Shown here: positions 1-7,840 of the stretch, piece by piece
Position numbering within the stretch: position 1 is the stretch's first letter
Layout: each line of letters begins with the position of its first letter
Assembly (NCBI RefSeq): GCF_000974485.1
Contig: NZ_BBOM01000007.1
Coordinates: forward strand, 558,001-622,000
Direction: 5' to 3'
Source: Streptomyces sp. NBRC 109706
Lineage (GTDB): Bacteria; Actinomycetota; Actinomycetes; Streptomycetales; Streptomycetaceae
DNA: 64,000 bases
Made by a program: the position numbers and the translations under genes
Notes under the pieces: generated by a model
What the model was told of the DNA's origin: nothing
The model's database searches: none
Seen by the model: only the letters and a program-made list of their open reading frames with translations

Positions 1-356
1 AGCGGCCCGGGATGTTCGGGATCTCCGGACGCCGCCGTAACCAACAGGCTGGCAGGGACGGGAATTCCGAGCACAGCGTGAGTGGAAAGGTACAACTCGA
101 TTCCGTCACGCTCGGCGGCGGACTCCACCATGGCCGTGAGCATCTGTCGGAATTCATGACGGCGAGCGGCGTGTTGATCCCGATTCGGATAGGCGGCGTC
201 CACCAGGGACCGAAGGGAAGCGTCACGCTTCTGCCGCGACCGCAGTGGTACGCGGAACCAATCCGTCGGTGTGATCAGGCGGTACGTGGACGGTAATCGC
301 GGCGGGCCCGACCGTTCCGCTGTCGGGTTGGCGACATACGGCGCTTGATGGCTCAC
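1..356 (-). CDS. Partial hypothetical protein (5' end only)
   Basis: The reverse strand reads open from a GTG codon at 356-354 to the window edge, about 118 residues with no stop, so the 3' end is missing. A G-rich Shine-Dalgarno stretch (GGGGGGA) lies about five bases before the GTG. The visible part contains YRLITPTDWFRVPL near residue 25, then a charged region rich in Arg and Glu (about 45-85), then a short hydrophobic stretch near VPASLLVTA. I do not recognise the family; the Tyr-Arg-Ile-x-Pro-x-x-Trp-x-x-x-Pro-Leu pattern is reminiscent of small hypothetical proteins in actinobacteria, but no function can be assigned. It lies downstream of the aldo/keto reductase on the same strand, with a 166-base gap. 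Confidence 0.55.
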   Translation of the reverse strand, partial: MSHQAPYVANPTAERSGPPRLPSTYRLITPTDWFRVPLRSRQKRDASLRSLVDAAYPNRDQHAARRHEFRQMLTAMVESAAERDGIELYLSTHAVLGIPVPASLLVTAASGDPEHPGP

Positions 357-382
357 GTGTTCCCCCCAGGGTTCCGTGACGC

Positions 383-390
383 TTGGTCAA
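383..390. promoter_or_regulatory. TTGGTCAA motif upstream of the partial gene
   Basis: The palindrome-like octamer TTGGTCAA lies 27 bases before the GTG of the truncated gene. The same octamer occurs in front of the hexosaminidase and the importer lipoprotein further right. A single match could be chance, so a role as operator is only a suggestion. Confidence 0.2.
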
Positions 391-522
391 CGAGTGAACA
401 CGAACCTACCAGTAGCGCTGCGGACGGTGGCCATGGGATGCCGCAGCGTGAGATCACTGCGGTCGATGCGGTTGCGTGCGGCTGTCCATGGACTCCGTGG
501 CCAGCTGGTTCCTGGTTGTCCG

Positions 523-1413
523 CTACGGCTGGGGCGGGGTGGGGCGTTGTCGGTCGAGGCGGGTGCGTTGGGCTTTGGTCAGGTGCAGGGCGGCTGCCGC
601 GACGTTCTGTTCCAGGTGCTTGATGCTGGCGGTTCCCGGGATGGGGAGGATCACCGGGGAGTGGTCCAACAGCCAGGCGAGCGCCACCTGGGCGGGGGTC
701 GCGTCGAGTTCGGCGGCGATGGCCGCGACCTCTTCCGCCGCTGCCGATTCGGCCGCTCCCGAGTCGGCCGTCGCCGACGTCGCGGTGTGGACGGTGTGCA
801 CCGGGCGCCACGGCAGGAAGGCTATGCCGGCCGCCTCGCAGGCCGCGAGCACCGGCTCGTGCTCGGCGTCCAACAGGTTGTAGCGGTTCTGCACGCTGGC
901 CACATCGATGATCTTTCTGGCCTGGTCGAGATCGTCGACGCTGATCTCGGAGAGCCCGATCCGGCCGATCTTGCCCTCGGCCTGGAGATCCCGCAGCGTG
1001 CCGATCTGGTCGGCGAGCGGCACCTCGGGGTCTATTCGGTGCAGTTGGAGCAGTTCCAGGCGTTCGAACCGCAGCCGGGCCAGCGCCCGGTCGACCTGGT
1101 CGCGCAGCACCTCGGGGCGCCCGTCGAGCGCCCACTCGCCTGACTCCGCCGAGCGGGCGACACCGATCTTGGTGGTGACCAGGACCCCCTCGGGGAACGG
1201 GTGAAGGGCCTCGACGATCAGCTCCTCGTTGGCCCCGCCGCCGTAGAGAAAGGCGGTGTCGATCAGGGTGACGCCCAGCTCGACGACCCTGCGCAGCACC
1301 GCCAGGGAGCCCTCGCGGGGTGGGCCTTCCTCCGTCGGCAGTCGCATGGCACCGAAGCCCAGCCGGCCCACCTCCAGATCCCCACCGATGCGGAACGTGC
1401 TCGAACTTGTCAT
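523..1413 (-). CDS. Aldo/keto reductase
   Basis: A 296-residue NADPH-dependent oxidoreductase of the aldo/keto reductase superfamily, probably cytosolic, reducing aldehydes or ketones; the substrate is unknown. The catalytic tetrad can be read directly: Asp52 and Tyr57 in IDTAFLYG, Lys82 in TTKIG, and His125 in LLQLHRID. The C-terminal cofactor-binding part has PGTAS around residue 262. Start choice: ATG at 1413-1411 is preceded by GGAGG with an eight-base spacer. An Ala/Ser/Glu-rich insertion (about residues 212-235) replaces the usual loop before the Pro-x-Gln-Val-Ala-Leu-Ala-Trp motif. It stands alone, with no operon partner beyond the truncated downstream gene. Family assignment is secure, physiological role unknown. 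Confidence 0.93.
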   Translation of the reverse strand: MTSSSTFRIGGDLEVGRLGFGAMRLPTEEGPPREGSLAVLRRVVELGVTLIDTAFLYGGGANEELIVEALHPFPEGVLVTTKIGVARSAESGEWALDGRPEVLRDQVDRALARLRFERLELLQLHRIDPEVPLADQIGTLRDLQAEGKIGRIGLSEISVDDLDQARKIIDVASVQNRYNLLDAEHEPVLAACEAAGIAFLPWRPVHTVHTATSATADSGAAESAAAEEVAAIAAELDATPAQVALAWLLDHSPVILPIPGTASIKHLEQNVAAAALHLTKAQRTRLDRQRPTPPQP

Positions 1414-1572
1414 CCGGTCAGCCTCCGTTGAACTCGCTCGGCCACGTTAGCAAGGGGCACTGACATCCCCGCTGTGGAAGATCGGGGGTGGAAGGACGGT
1501 CCGGAAAAACATAGGGGCGGCGGGTTCGTTCACATCACGTTTGCACGGGGGTTCCTAGGTTCGGGGCATGAA

Positions 1573-1836
1573 ATGTCGGGGCGCCTCCAGCGGGCGGCCG
1601 ATCGACTCCAGGCGACCATCGACGAGTTGCTGATCGAGGCGCGGGGCCGGGCCCGCACGCTCGACCGGGCTCCCGCCGATCTGACGGCCCTGGCGTGGCC
1701 ACGACGATATGCGGGGGCCGGCCTGGGCCTGCCGATCGCCTACCAGATAGCCGAGGCCCATGGGGGGCGCCTCACGGTCGCCTCCTCTGGGCCCTGCGGT
1801 GACGGCTGCGTCTTCCGTCTCTCCCCGCGCCGCTGA
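1573..1836 (+). pseudogene. Relic of a two-component sensor histidine kinase (C-terminal piece)
   Basis: An 87-codon reading frame ends with a clear G2 box and tail of a histidine-kinase HATPase domain: GAGLGLPIAYQIAEAHGG, followed by LTVAS and CVFRLSP. The first 35 codons (RLQATIDELL and following) resemble the end of the HisKA dimerisation helix. The N box, G1 box and phospho-His segment that should lie between or before these are missing, so the two ends appear joined by an internal deletion. No sensor or membrane part is present and no response regulator is adjacent. I interpret it as a decayed gene fragment rather than a working protein; an in-frame ATG at 1573 exists but no convincing ribosome binding site was seen. 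Confidence 0.6.
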
Positions 1837-1871
1837 CCTGGCCGGCCGCCCACCGCCCGGGGCCGGCCGGG

Positions 1872-2027
1872 GCCGGCTGTCTGGCGGAGGCCAGGGCTCG
1901 GCGGGCCGCGGACCCCGCGATGAGCGAGGAGGAGACCGGGCTCCTCGACGACGCCATCCGCCTGGTGCTCGCGCACACACCCCCGTCGGCCGGCGGCAAT
2001 CCGCGTGCGGACCCGCCCTCCCGTTGA
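1872..2027 (+). pseudogene. Possible relic of a TetR-type regulator C-terminus
   Basis: One frame encodes a short stretch ending at TGA 2025-2027 that looks like the last helices of a TetR/AcrR-family ligand-binding domain: an Ala/Arg-rich helix followed by EEETGLLDDAIRLVLAHTP. There is no upstream DNA-binding domain in any frame, because the kinase relic ends only about 35 bases earlier. A short ATG-initiated peptide (from 1920) is possible but unlikely to be functional. Together with the kinase relic this marks a small graveyard of regulatory genes. The assignment is by eye from a short segment. Confidence 0.35.
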
Positions 2028-2040
2028 CACCCTGGGGCCC

Positions 2041-3264
2041 ATGGACCACCAGCACGACAACCCCACACCGGCCGGCCCCCCGTTGATCGAGATTCCCCTC
2101 ACCGAGGATCTGCTGTTCGGCGCCCTCGATATCGAGCGGACCGAGGACGGTCTGCTGCCGCACCGGCTGCCCGCCCGGGCCAGGGCTCAGTGCGACGACG
2201 GCCAGCTGGCCATGGCGGAGTCCCAACCGTCCGGCGTTCGGCTCGTCTTCCGCAGTCGGGCCACCGTCGTCGAGTTGGACACGCTCCCCACCAAGACGGT
2301 CTACCAGGGTGCCCCGCCGCGCCCCGACGGGGTCTATGACCTGCTGGTCGACGGGCATCGGGTCGGGCAGGCGAGCGCGTCCGGCGGCATGGTGCTCTCC
2401 GTTGACATGGCGGCCGGCACCGCCGAGACGCTGCCCGGCCCCGCGGGCACCGTCCGGTTCGCCGGGCTGCCCGAGGGCGCGAAGGAGATCGCCCTCTGGC
2501 TGCCGCACAACGAGACCACCCGGCTGGTCGCGCTGCGCGCCGACGCCCCCGTCGAACCGGTCGAGCGGACGGGCCGTCGGGTGTGGCTGCACCATGGCAG
2601 CTCGATCAGCCAGGGTTCGAACGCCGCCAGTCCCAGCAGCACCTGGCCGGCGCTGGCCGCGTCCCTCGGCGGCGTGGAGCTGGTCAATCTGGGACTGGGC
2701 GGTGGCGGACTGCTGGACTCGTTCACGGCCCGCGCCATGCGCGATACCCCAGCCGATCTGCTCAGCGTCAAGATCGGCATCAATCTGGTCAACAACGATC
2801 TGATGCGGCTACGTGCCTTTGCCCCGGCCGTGCACGGCTTCCTCGACACCATCCGTGAGGGCCATCCGACCGCACCGCTGCTGGTCATCTCGCCGCTGCT
2901 GTGCCCGCTGCACGAGAACACCCCCGGGCCGTCCGTCCCGGACTTCAGCGACCTCGGCAGCGGGATTCTGCGGTTTCGCGCCGCCGGCGATCCGGCGGAG
3001 CGGGCCGCGGGGAAGCTGACGCTCACCGTCATCAGGGACGAGCTGGCCCGGATCGTGAGCCGGCGGGCGGTCGACGACCACCGGCTGTACTACCTCGACG
3101 GCCTGGCCCTTTATGGCGAGGCGGACCACGCCGAGCTGCCGCTGCCCGACGCGCTGCATCCGGACGCCGCGACCCATCGCCTGGTGGGCGAACGGTTCGC
3201 CGGGCTGGCCTTCGCCCCCGGCGGCCCGTTCAGCACCGGACGCCCCGCGGCCGAACAGCCCTGA
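2041..3264 (+). CDS. SGNH/GDSL-family hydrolase (esterase or lipase)
   Basis: A 407-residue protein with an N-terminal beta-rich region (about 1-175) and a C-terminal SGNH hydrolase domain (about 180-400). Block I is HGSSISQG with the predicted nucleophile Ser188; the oxyanion Gly lies in NLGLGG; IGINLVN carries the Asn region; and the catalytic Asp/His pair is in DALHPD near the C-terminus. It probably removes acyl groups from a carbohydrate or lipid substrate, which is not identifiable. No signal peptide or membrane segment is seen, so it looks cytosolic. I use the ATG at 2041 rather than an upstream in-frame start at 2005, because the upstream residues overlap the TetR-like relic and show no domain. 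It converges with the GntR gene. Confidence 0.85.
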   Translation: MDHQHDNPTPAGPPLIEIPLTEDLLFGALDIERTEDGLLPHRLPARARAQCDDGQLAMAESQPSGVRLVFRSRATVVELDTLPTKTVYQGAPPRPDGVYDLLVDGHRVGQASASGGMVLSVDMAAGTAETLPGPAGTVRFAGLPEGAKEIALWLPHNETTRLVALRADAPVEPVERTGRRVWLHHGSSISQGSNAASPSSTWPALAASLGGVELVNLGLGGGGLLDSFTARAMRDTPADLLSVKIGINLVNNDLMRLRAFAPAVHGFLDTIREGHPTAPLLVISPLLCPLHENTPGPSVPDFSDLGSGILRFRAAGDPAERAAGKLTLTVIRDELARIVSRRAVDDHRLYYLDGLALYGEADHAELPLPDALHPDAATHRLVGERFAGLAFAPGGPFSTGRPAAEQP

Positions 3265-3362
3265 GCCCGAAGCGCCGCTCCGCCCCGCCCTGCCCCGCCC
3301 CGGTGGGAAGGACCCGTCGGCGTGGGCGGGCGTCAACTCCTCGCTGTCGCGAAAGCGTCGGC

Positions 3363-4211
3363 TCAGTCCGCCGGTTGGATGTCGCCGGTGGTGGCGGAGA
3401 TCACGGGGCGGCCGGTGCCGGAGTCGGCCGGGGGCATTCCCGGGTGGTGGCCGCCGGCCGGAGCGGGGACCGAGCCGGGGGCCGCGCCGCCGGTGAGGGC
3501 GAGGCGGGAGACGATGCGGTAACGGTCACCCCGGTACAGCGAGTGGCAGTACTCGACGGTGCGGCCGGCGCTGTCCGTGGTGACGCGTTCGAAGAGCAGC
3601 GCCGGGGAGAACGCCGGCACGTCGAGCAGCGCGGCCTCCGCCTCGCTGACCACGGTGGGCTCGATGGACTGGGTGGCCTCCCGCACCTGGACGCCATGGC
3701 GTTCCCGCAGATGGTCGTAGAGATCGCCGGCGGCGAGATCGCGCTCGTCCAGCCGGGGGGCCAGATCGGCCGGGAGGTGCAGATACTCGACGGCCATGGG
3801 CATGGACTCCACCAGCCGCAGCCGGGCGATATAGAAGATCCGACCGGCGGGCGACATCCGGAGCTTGCGCCCCACCCGGGCGCCGGCGGCCTGGTCGGTG
3901 AACTCCAGGATGCGGCTGGTCCAGGCGCCCGAGGCCAGCGGAACGGCGAGGGAGTCGCCGCCGGAGACCAGTTCCTGGGTGATCTTGCCGGGCGCGATGA
4001 ACATGCCACGGCCGTGTTCGCGGACCAGTTGGCCGGTCGCCACCAGTTCGTCCACCGCGGCCCGCAGCGTGGGCCTGGAGACCTCAAGCCGGGCGCAGAG
4101 CGAACGTTCGGAGGGGATCGCGTCTCCTGGGCGGCGTTCCTCGATCAGCTCCAGCAGGTGCTCCCGCACCCGTTCGCGTTTGAGGGCCGCCCCGGGCGAC
4201 GGTCTGGCCAT
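3363..4211 (-). CDS. GntR-family (HutC/DasR-type) transcriptional regulator with UTRA domain
   Basis: A 282-residue regulator. Residues about 10-75 form the GntR winged helix-turn-helix (PSERSLCARLEVSRPTLR, then the GxGxF wing as GRGMF). Residues about 95-240 form a UTRA effector domain, ending with the typical RGDRYRIV segment. HutC-type members with this layout, such as DasR, sense phosphorylated amino sugars and repress sugar uptake and chitin-degradation genes; that ligand is inferred from family and context. The ATG at 4211 has GGGGGAA five bases upstream. It lies beside a GH16 protein, a hexosaminidase and a DasABC-type importer, and candidate binding sites lie in front of itself and two neighbours. 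The C-terminus has an extra Pro/Gly-rich tail of about 40 residues absent from DasR. Confidence 0.9.
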   Translation of the reverse strand: MARPSPGAALKRERVREHLLELIEERRPGDAIPSERSLCARLEVSRPTLRAAVDELVATGQLVREHGRGMFIAPGKITQELVSGGDSLAVPLASGAWTSRILEFTDQAAGARVGRKLRMSPAGRIFYIARLRLVESMPMAVEYLHLPADLAPRLDERDLAAGDLYDHLRERHGVQVREATQSIEPTVVSEAEAALLDVPAFSPALLFERVTTDSAGRTVEYCHSLYRGDRYRIVSRLALTGGAAPGSVPAPAGGHHPGMPPADSGTGRPVISATTGDIQPAD

Positions 4212-4251
4212 GGTCGTTCCCCCGTGCTCGACTGCTGCTCGTTCGACGTAA

Positions 4252-4276
4252 CTTTGACCAGCATATGACCAGTTGG
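4252..4276. promoter_or_regulatory. Candidate operator in the GntR gene promoter (two TGGTCA half sites)
   Basis: On the minus strand the region 41-65 bases before the GntR start reads CCAACTGGTCATATG followed by CTGGTCAAAG, a direct repeat of CTGGTCA separated by four bases. The same core occurs as CCAATTGGTCAA upstream of the hexosaminidase and the importer. This suggests autoregulation by the GntR protein; it is inferred from motif recurrence only. Confidence 0.45.
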
Positions 4277-4310
4277 CGCCGGCCGGCGACTCGCGACGCC
4301 GGCCGGCGCC
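4275..4310 (-). terminator. Perfect 14-bp hairpin terminator after the GH16 gene
   Basis: Bases 4275-4288 are exactly complementary to 4297-4310, giving a 14-bp all-G/C stem with an eight-base loop (ACTCGCGA). There is no clear T run, as is usual in Streptomyces. It lies 26 bases past the GH16 stop codon, so it should end that transcript and insulate the GntR promoter next to it. Confidence 0.75.
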
Positions 4311-4336
4311 CGCTGTCCGCTCCCGGCGGACCGTTC

Positions 4337-5779
4337 CTAGCCGGCGGGGACGGTGTCCTCGAACGAGACGCCGTCGCCCCGGTACTCCGCGATCCGTGCG
4401 GTGACCTGTGCCGGGGTCAGCGCGGTGTCGGCGGCGAAGTAGACGTAGTCCACCTGCTGGTCATAGGCGCGCGGGGTGGTACCGGGCTGTCCGAGCAGGT
4501 CGATGAACCACTGGTTGAAGTTGATCGACATGGGCTTCTCGGGCAGATAGGGCTCGCCGTGCACGGCGAAGAGCCGGCCGTCCAGGTAGTACCTGATGCT
4601 CTGGCCGTCGATGGTAAACACCAGGTCGTGCCAGCCGTCGAAACTGGTTCGCTCGGCGGTGTGGGTGTTGACCGCCTCCCAGGGTTCCGCGCGGTAGGTC
4701 TCCCAGGAGGTGGCGTAGAGGATGTTGTCCGGCTCGCCCCAGCCGCCGTTGGGCAGGTACTCGAAGTCGTACTCGGCGTAGTCCGGATCCATCGGCGCCT
4801 GGAGGGCGTTGATGGAGAAGAACGTCTGCACCAGATGGTCGCCGTCGGGTCCGAAGCGTGGGGCGTCGGAGAACCGCACCCTGGCCGCGTAGGTGCCCTC
4901 CTGGAACTTGAGTTCCGAGGTGTAGAGCTCGGACTGTTCGGTGCCGCCCGGGGTGCCGTCGGTGGCGGACTCCAGGTTGAGCACCGTGCCGCCCTCGCCG
5001 GCCGGGAAGGTGATGTTCTCCGCCGGCCAGCTGGCGCCCGGGACGCCGGGGCCGCCGGTGTAGGTGCGCACGATCCATCCGTTCCGGCTCAGGGCGGGGT
5101 CGGCGTGCCCAGAGTAGTCGAAGTCGTCGAAGAGTTCGCCGGTGGGATCGCCCGGCTCCTCGGGTTCGCCCGGCTCGTCGCCCTCGGGTGCGGTGCCCCA
5201 GATCAGCTCGCCGTCGCGCCGCACGGTGATCCGTTCCCAGGGGCCGTAGGAGGTCTGGCCCGCGCCGAAGGAGTAGTCATCGGACTGGACCACCTGTTGC
5301 CAGTCCGCGCGGTGCAGCCGGAGTTGCAGGTCACCGGTGTCCGTGCCGGGGGCGAGGGTGCCGGCGCCCGAGGAGAAGCCGACCTCCAGGTAGCGGTCGG
5401 CGGTCTCGGACGGCTGGGTCAACAGGCCGAAGGAGCCCCGCACGTTGCCGCAGGAGACGACCGCCCAGGAGCAGCCGAAGCGGTAGTCGGTGCCGGGCGA
5501 TTCGGCCTTGAAGTAGTAGCGGATGGTCAACTCGCTCAGGACGACTGGTTGGTCGCCTGTGTTGACCAGTTTGAGCCAGGGTTCGATCTGGTCGGCGGTG
5601 GCTCCGCCGTTGCCGCTGCGGTAGTGCAGGGCCACGGCGGCGTCGGCGGCCTCGATGTCCGAGGCTTGCGGATCGGCGTGCGAGACGCCGGCGGCGCCGA
5701 GTCCGGCGACCAGGGCGAGCCCGGTCACCAGGACGGCGATCCGCCGCCGGAACCGCGCTCGGGGTGGGGAGTGGCGCAT
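4337..5779 (-). CDS. Secreted CBM3-GH16 glycoside hydrolase
   Basis: A 480-residue exported polysaccharide-active protein. Residues 1-35 are a signal peptide with an Arg-rich start, a hydrophobic core and an Ala at the predicted cleavage site. Residues about 42-195 match a family 3 cellulose-binding module (LHYRSGNGG near the start, IRYYF, GYF-like aromatic strands, and the closing GQTSYGPWERITVRRDG). A Pro/Glu-rich linker (198-213) leads to a GH16-type jelly roll (215-470). The GH16 catalytic signature ExDxE is present as Glu336-Tyr-Asp338-Phe-Glu340, so it is probably active on a beta-glucan or related polymer; substrate unknown. ATG at 5779 follows AAGGAGAAG at a good distance. It sits between the GntR regulator and the hexosaminidase on the same strand, suggesting co-function in polymer scavenging. 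Confidence 0.88.
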   Translation of the reverse strand: MRHSPPRARFRRRIAVLVTGLALVAGLGAAGVSHADPQASDIEAADAAVALHYRSGNGGATADQIEPWLKLVNTGDQPVVLSELTIRYYFKAESPGTDYRFGCSWAVVSCGNVRGSFGLLTQPSETADRYLEVGFSSGAGTLAPGTDTGDLQLRLHRADWQQVVQSDDYSFGAGQTSYGPWERITVRRDGELIWGTAPEGDEPGEPEEPGDPTGELFDDFDYSGHADPALSRNGWIVRTYTGGPGVPGASWPAENITFPAGEGGTVLNLESATDGTPGGTEQSELYTSELKFQEGTYAARVRFSDAPRFGPDGDHLVQTFFSINALQAPMDPDYAEYDFEYLPNGGWGEPDNILYATSWETYRAEPWEAVNTHTAERTSFDGWHDLVFTIDGQSIRYYLDGRLFAVHGEPYLPEKPMSINFNQWFIDLLGQPGTTPRAYDQQVDYVYFAADTALTPAQVTARIAEYRGDGVSFEDTVPAG

Positions 5780-5823
5780 GGGTCACTTCTCCTTCGCTGG
5801 GGGTACGAAACCAGGGGGACGAA

Positions 5824-5851
5824 ATCGAGAGAGCGAGATCGAGAGAGCGAG
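5824..5851. repeat. Two tandem copies of a 14-bp unit in the GH16 leader
   Basis: ATCGAGAGAGCGAG occurs twice head to tail, 45-72 bases upstream of the GH16 start, in the 113-base gap after the hexosaminidase gene. It is purine-rich on the plus strand. Function unknown; nothing else recognisable is in this gap. Confidence 0.6.
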
Positions 5852-5892
5852 ATCAAGGGGGGCGAACCGGGGCCGGCCCACGGGCGCGTGGC

Positions 5893-7473
5893 TCAGCCGA
5901 GGCGCGCGTCGGCGCGGCGGCGCGGTGGCCGTCTGGGCTTGCGGTGGTTGACGCCCAGCGCGTCGAGTCGGGCGCTGTGCGCGGCCAACCGCGCGGTGAA
6001 CGAACGGGAGTTGCGCCCCGGCGTGCCCCGTCGAGGGCTCCAGGCCACCTCGGCGAGCGCGGCGAGCCGGGGGAAGGCGAGGTATTCGACGTCGGCCGGG
6101 GTGGGCGCGAACTCGGTCCACAGCTGGGCCTGGGTGCCGAGCACCGAGCCGCTGCCGGCGCCGAACTCCGGCAGCGGCACCGGCACCGGGTCCCAGGCGA
6201 GGATGTCCCGCACGGTGACGGTGCCGTCCTGGCCGAGCGGTTCGCCGGGGTCGGCGGAGCGCGGATAGTCCAGATAGGTGCGCTCCCAGGGGGTGAGCAC
6301 CACCCGGTGCCCGCGCGCCAGGGAGCGCGCCGCGGGGGCGCCGTGCGCGCCCGTGCGCCAGGCCATGGTGACCACCTCGGGCGGCAGCTGTTCGTCGTCG
6401 CCCTCGTCCCAGGTGACGGGGGTGCGGCCCTGGTCGATCAGATGGTTGGCGATCTGCCGCAGGAACCAGCCGCGCAACGCGGCGGGGCCGGCCAGGCCCT
6501 CGGCGCGCATCCGGCGGAGCGCGGCGTCGCTGGCGGCCCATTCGGTGGTGGGGCATTCGTCGCCGCCGATGTGCACATGGCGGGCGGGGAACACGTCCAT
6601 CACCTCGTCCAGCACCTCGCGGCAGAAGTCCAACGCGGCGTCGTGCACGCCGAGGACGGAATCGCAGACGCCCCACTCGGGCCAGACGGGCAGCCGGCGG
6701 TCCGGGCGGTTGCCCAGCCGGGGGTAGGCGGCGATGGCGGCGCGGGTGTGCCCCGGCATCTCGATCTCGGGGACCACGGTGACGCCCCGCTCGGCCGCGT
6801 ACTCGACCAGGCCGGTCAACTCGGCGCGGGTGTAGGCGCCGCCGTGCGGGGTGCCGTCGTAGCGGCGGCTGCCGGCCCGGCCGACCATCGACTCGGCGCG
6901 CCAGGCGCCCACCTCGGTGAGCGCGGGATGGCGGGGCACCGGCATCCGCCAGCCCTGGTCGTCCGTCAGGTGCAGATGGAAGACGTTCAGCTTGTGCAGG
7001 GCCAGCAGGTCGACAAAGCGGTGCAGAAACGCGACCGGCATGAAGTGCCTGGCCACATCCAGCATCGCGCCACGCCAGGGGAAGCGGGGGCGGTCGGTGA
7101 TCTCCATCAGGGGCAGTCGCCAGGGCACGCCGGGCGCCGGGGTGTCGCCGAGGGCCGTGGGCGGCAGTGCCTGACGCAGGGTCTGCACGCCGTTGCGCAG
7201 TCCCGCGGGGGTGGCGGCGCGGAGCAGGACCGCCTCGGCGCCGACGGTGAGGCCGTAGCCCTCGGGTCCGAGCCCGGTGAGCAACGGGTCGAGGACGAGG
7301 GCGAGTTGGCCGTCGGCATGAGCCGGCAGGGGCAGTCCGGTGGCGGGGGCGAGCGTCTCGCGCAGCAGCCGGGCGACCGGCTCGCTGCCCGGGGTGAGGC
7401 GCAGGGCGGTGTGCTCGGTGAGAGTGAAGTGACCCGAGCGTTCGAGGAGATGGTGGGGCAGCGGGATGAGCAC
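5893..7473 (-). CDS. GH20 beta-N-acetylhexosaminidase
   Basis: A 526-residue exo-hydrolase that releases terminal beta-linked GlcNAc (or GalNAc) from chito-oligosaccharides. The N-terminal domain (about 1-115) is the alpha/beta GH20b module; the TIM barrel spans about 120-480. The substrate-assisted catalytic pair is Asp305-Glu306 in HIGGDECP; RGAMLDVARHF, LHLTDDQGWR and PEIEMPGH are further family motifs. There is no signal peptide, so it works in the cytoplasm on imported oligosaccharides, fitting the divergent importer. I chose GTG at 7473 because GGAGG lies six bases upstream and homology begins there; a longer frame to 7698 runs through the promoter region and lacks domain similarity. 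A basic Arg-rich C-terminal tail follows the barrel. Confidence 0.92.
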   Translation of the reverse strand: MLIPLPHHLLERSGHFTLTEHTALRLTPGSEPVARLLRETLAPATGLPLPAHADGQLALVLDPLLTGLGPEGYGLTVGAEAVLLRAATPAGLRNGVQTLRQALPPTALGDTPAPGVPWRLPLMEITDRPRFPWRGAMLDVARHFMPVAFLHRFVDLLALHKLNVFHLHLTDDQGWRMPVPRHPALTEVGAWRAESMVGRAGSRRYDGTPHGGAYTRAELTGLVEYAAERGVTVVPEIEMPGHTRAAIAAYPRLGNRPDRRLPVWPEWGVCDSVLGVHDAALDFCREVLDEVMDVFPARHVHIGGDECPTTEWAASDAALRRMRAEGLAGPAALRGWFLRQIANHLIDQGRTPVTWDEGDDEQLPPEVVTMAWRTGAHGAPAARSLARGHRVVLTPWERTYLDYPRSADPGEPLGQDGTVTVRDILAWDPVPVPLPEFGAGSGSVLGTQAQLWTEFAPTPADVEYLAFPRLAALAEVAWSPRRGTPGRNSRSFTARLAAHSARLDALGVNHRKPRRPPRRRADARLG

Positions 7474-7532
7474 GGATGCCTCCGGAAGCGGACGGGCCCG
7501 GTGCGGACGACCGTGCCCAGCCCTTTGACTTT

Positions 7533-7548
7533 CCAATTGGTCAACTGA
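7533..7548. promoter_or_regulatory. Candidate GntR operator upstream of the hexosaminidase
   Basis: CCAATTGGTCAACTGA lies 60 bases before the hexosaminidase GTG. Its core ATTGGTCAAC is a near-palindrome and shares twelve consecutive bases with the site in front of the importer gene. Inferred to bind the neighbouring GntR protein. Confidence 0.5.
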
Positions 7549-7788
7549 AGGGCAGTGCTGGTAAGAAAAGTGGCAGCCTCGGCCGAGCGGTGTCAAGGGC
7601 GGCGACAACGCTTCCCGTTCGACCACCGCGGCCACGACGGGACAACGGGTGGCAGTTAGTTTCACCGCCAACGCCCCTTCCGGCGCGTCCAGTTCCATTT
7701 TTCCCCGACTGTTTGCACAAGAACGGCACCGGCGGCCTTGACGCCCTCAAAGGTCTATGCCAACTTTCTCGTTCACGACCCAGGCAAG

Positions 7789-7804
7789 CCAATTGGTCAA
7801 TCGA
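7789..7804. promoter_or_regulatory. Candidate GntR operator upstream of the importer operon
   Basis: CCAATTGGTCAATCGA lies 37 bases before the lipoprotein GTG. The core ATTGGTCAAT is a palindrome broken only at the two central bases. Placement just upstream of the ribosome binding site fits repression of the importer. Confidence 0.55.
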
Positions 7805-7840
7805 CTCAGCGCCTTCCGCCTCTCGATCCCGAGGTGAACC

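Larger units (their letters stand above)
7474..7840. promoter_or_regulatory. Divergent promoter region between hexosaminidase and importer
   Basis: This 367-base non-coding stretch separates divergent genes and holds two copies of the CCAATTGGTCAA motif. It is less GC-rich than its surroundings. I could not fix -35/-10 boxes with confidence; TTGACG at 7738-7743 is one possible -35 element for the importer. Nothing else (small gene, RNA) is recognisable. Confidence 0.6.

Noticed and set aside
1555..2595. A 346-codon minus-strand frame opposite the relics and the SGNH hydrolase
   Set aside because: No recognisable domain; the composition is that of an antisense shadow and it covers the clearly coding SGNH N-terminus.
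3265..3362. Terminator between the convergent SGNH and GntR genes
   Set aside because: No convincing inverted repeat was found in this 98-base gap.
2901..6268. Long plus-strand frames opposite the GntR, GH16 and hexosaminidase genes
   Set aside because: The minus-strand genes have full domains and catalytic motifs; the plus-strand products are low-complexity shadows.
7474..7698. N-terminal extension of the hexosaminidase to 7698
   Set aside because: The added 75 residues run through the divergent promoter and the candidate operator and lack family similarity; GTG at 7473 has GGAGG in place.
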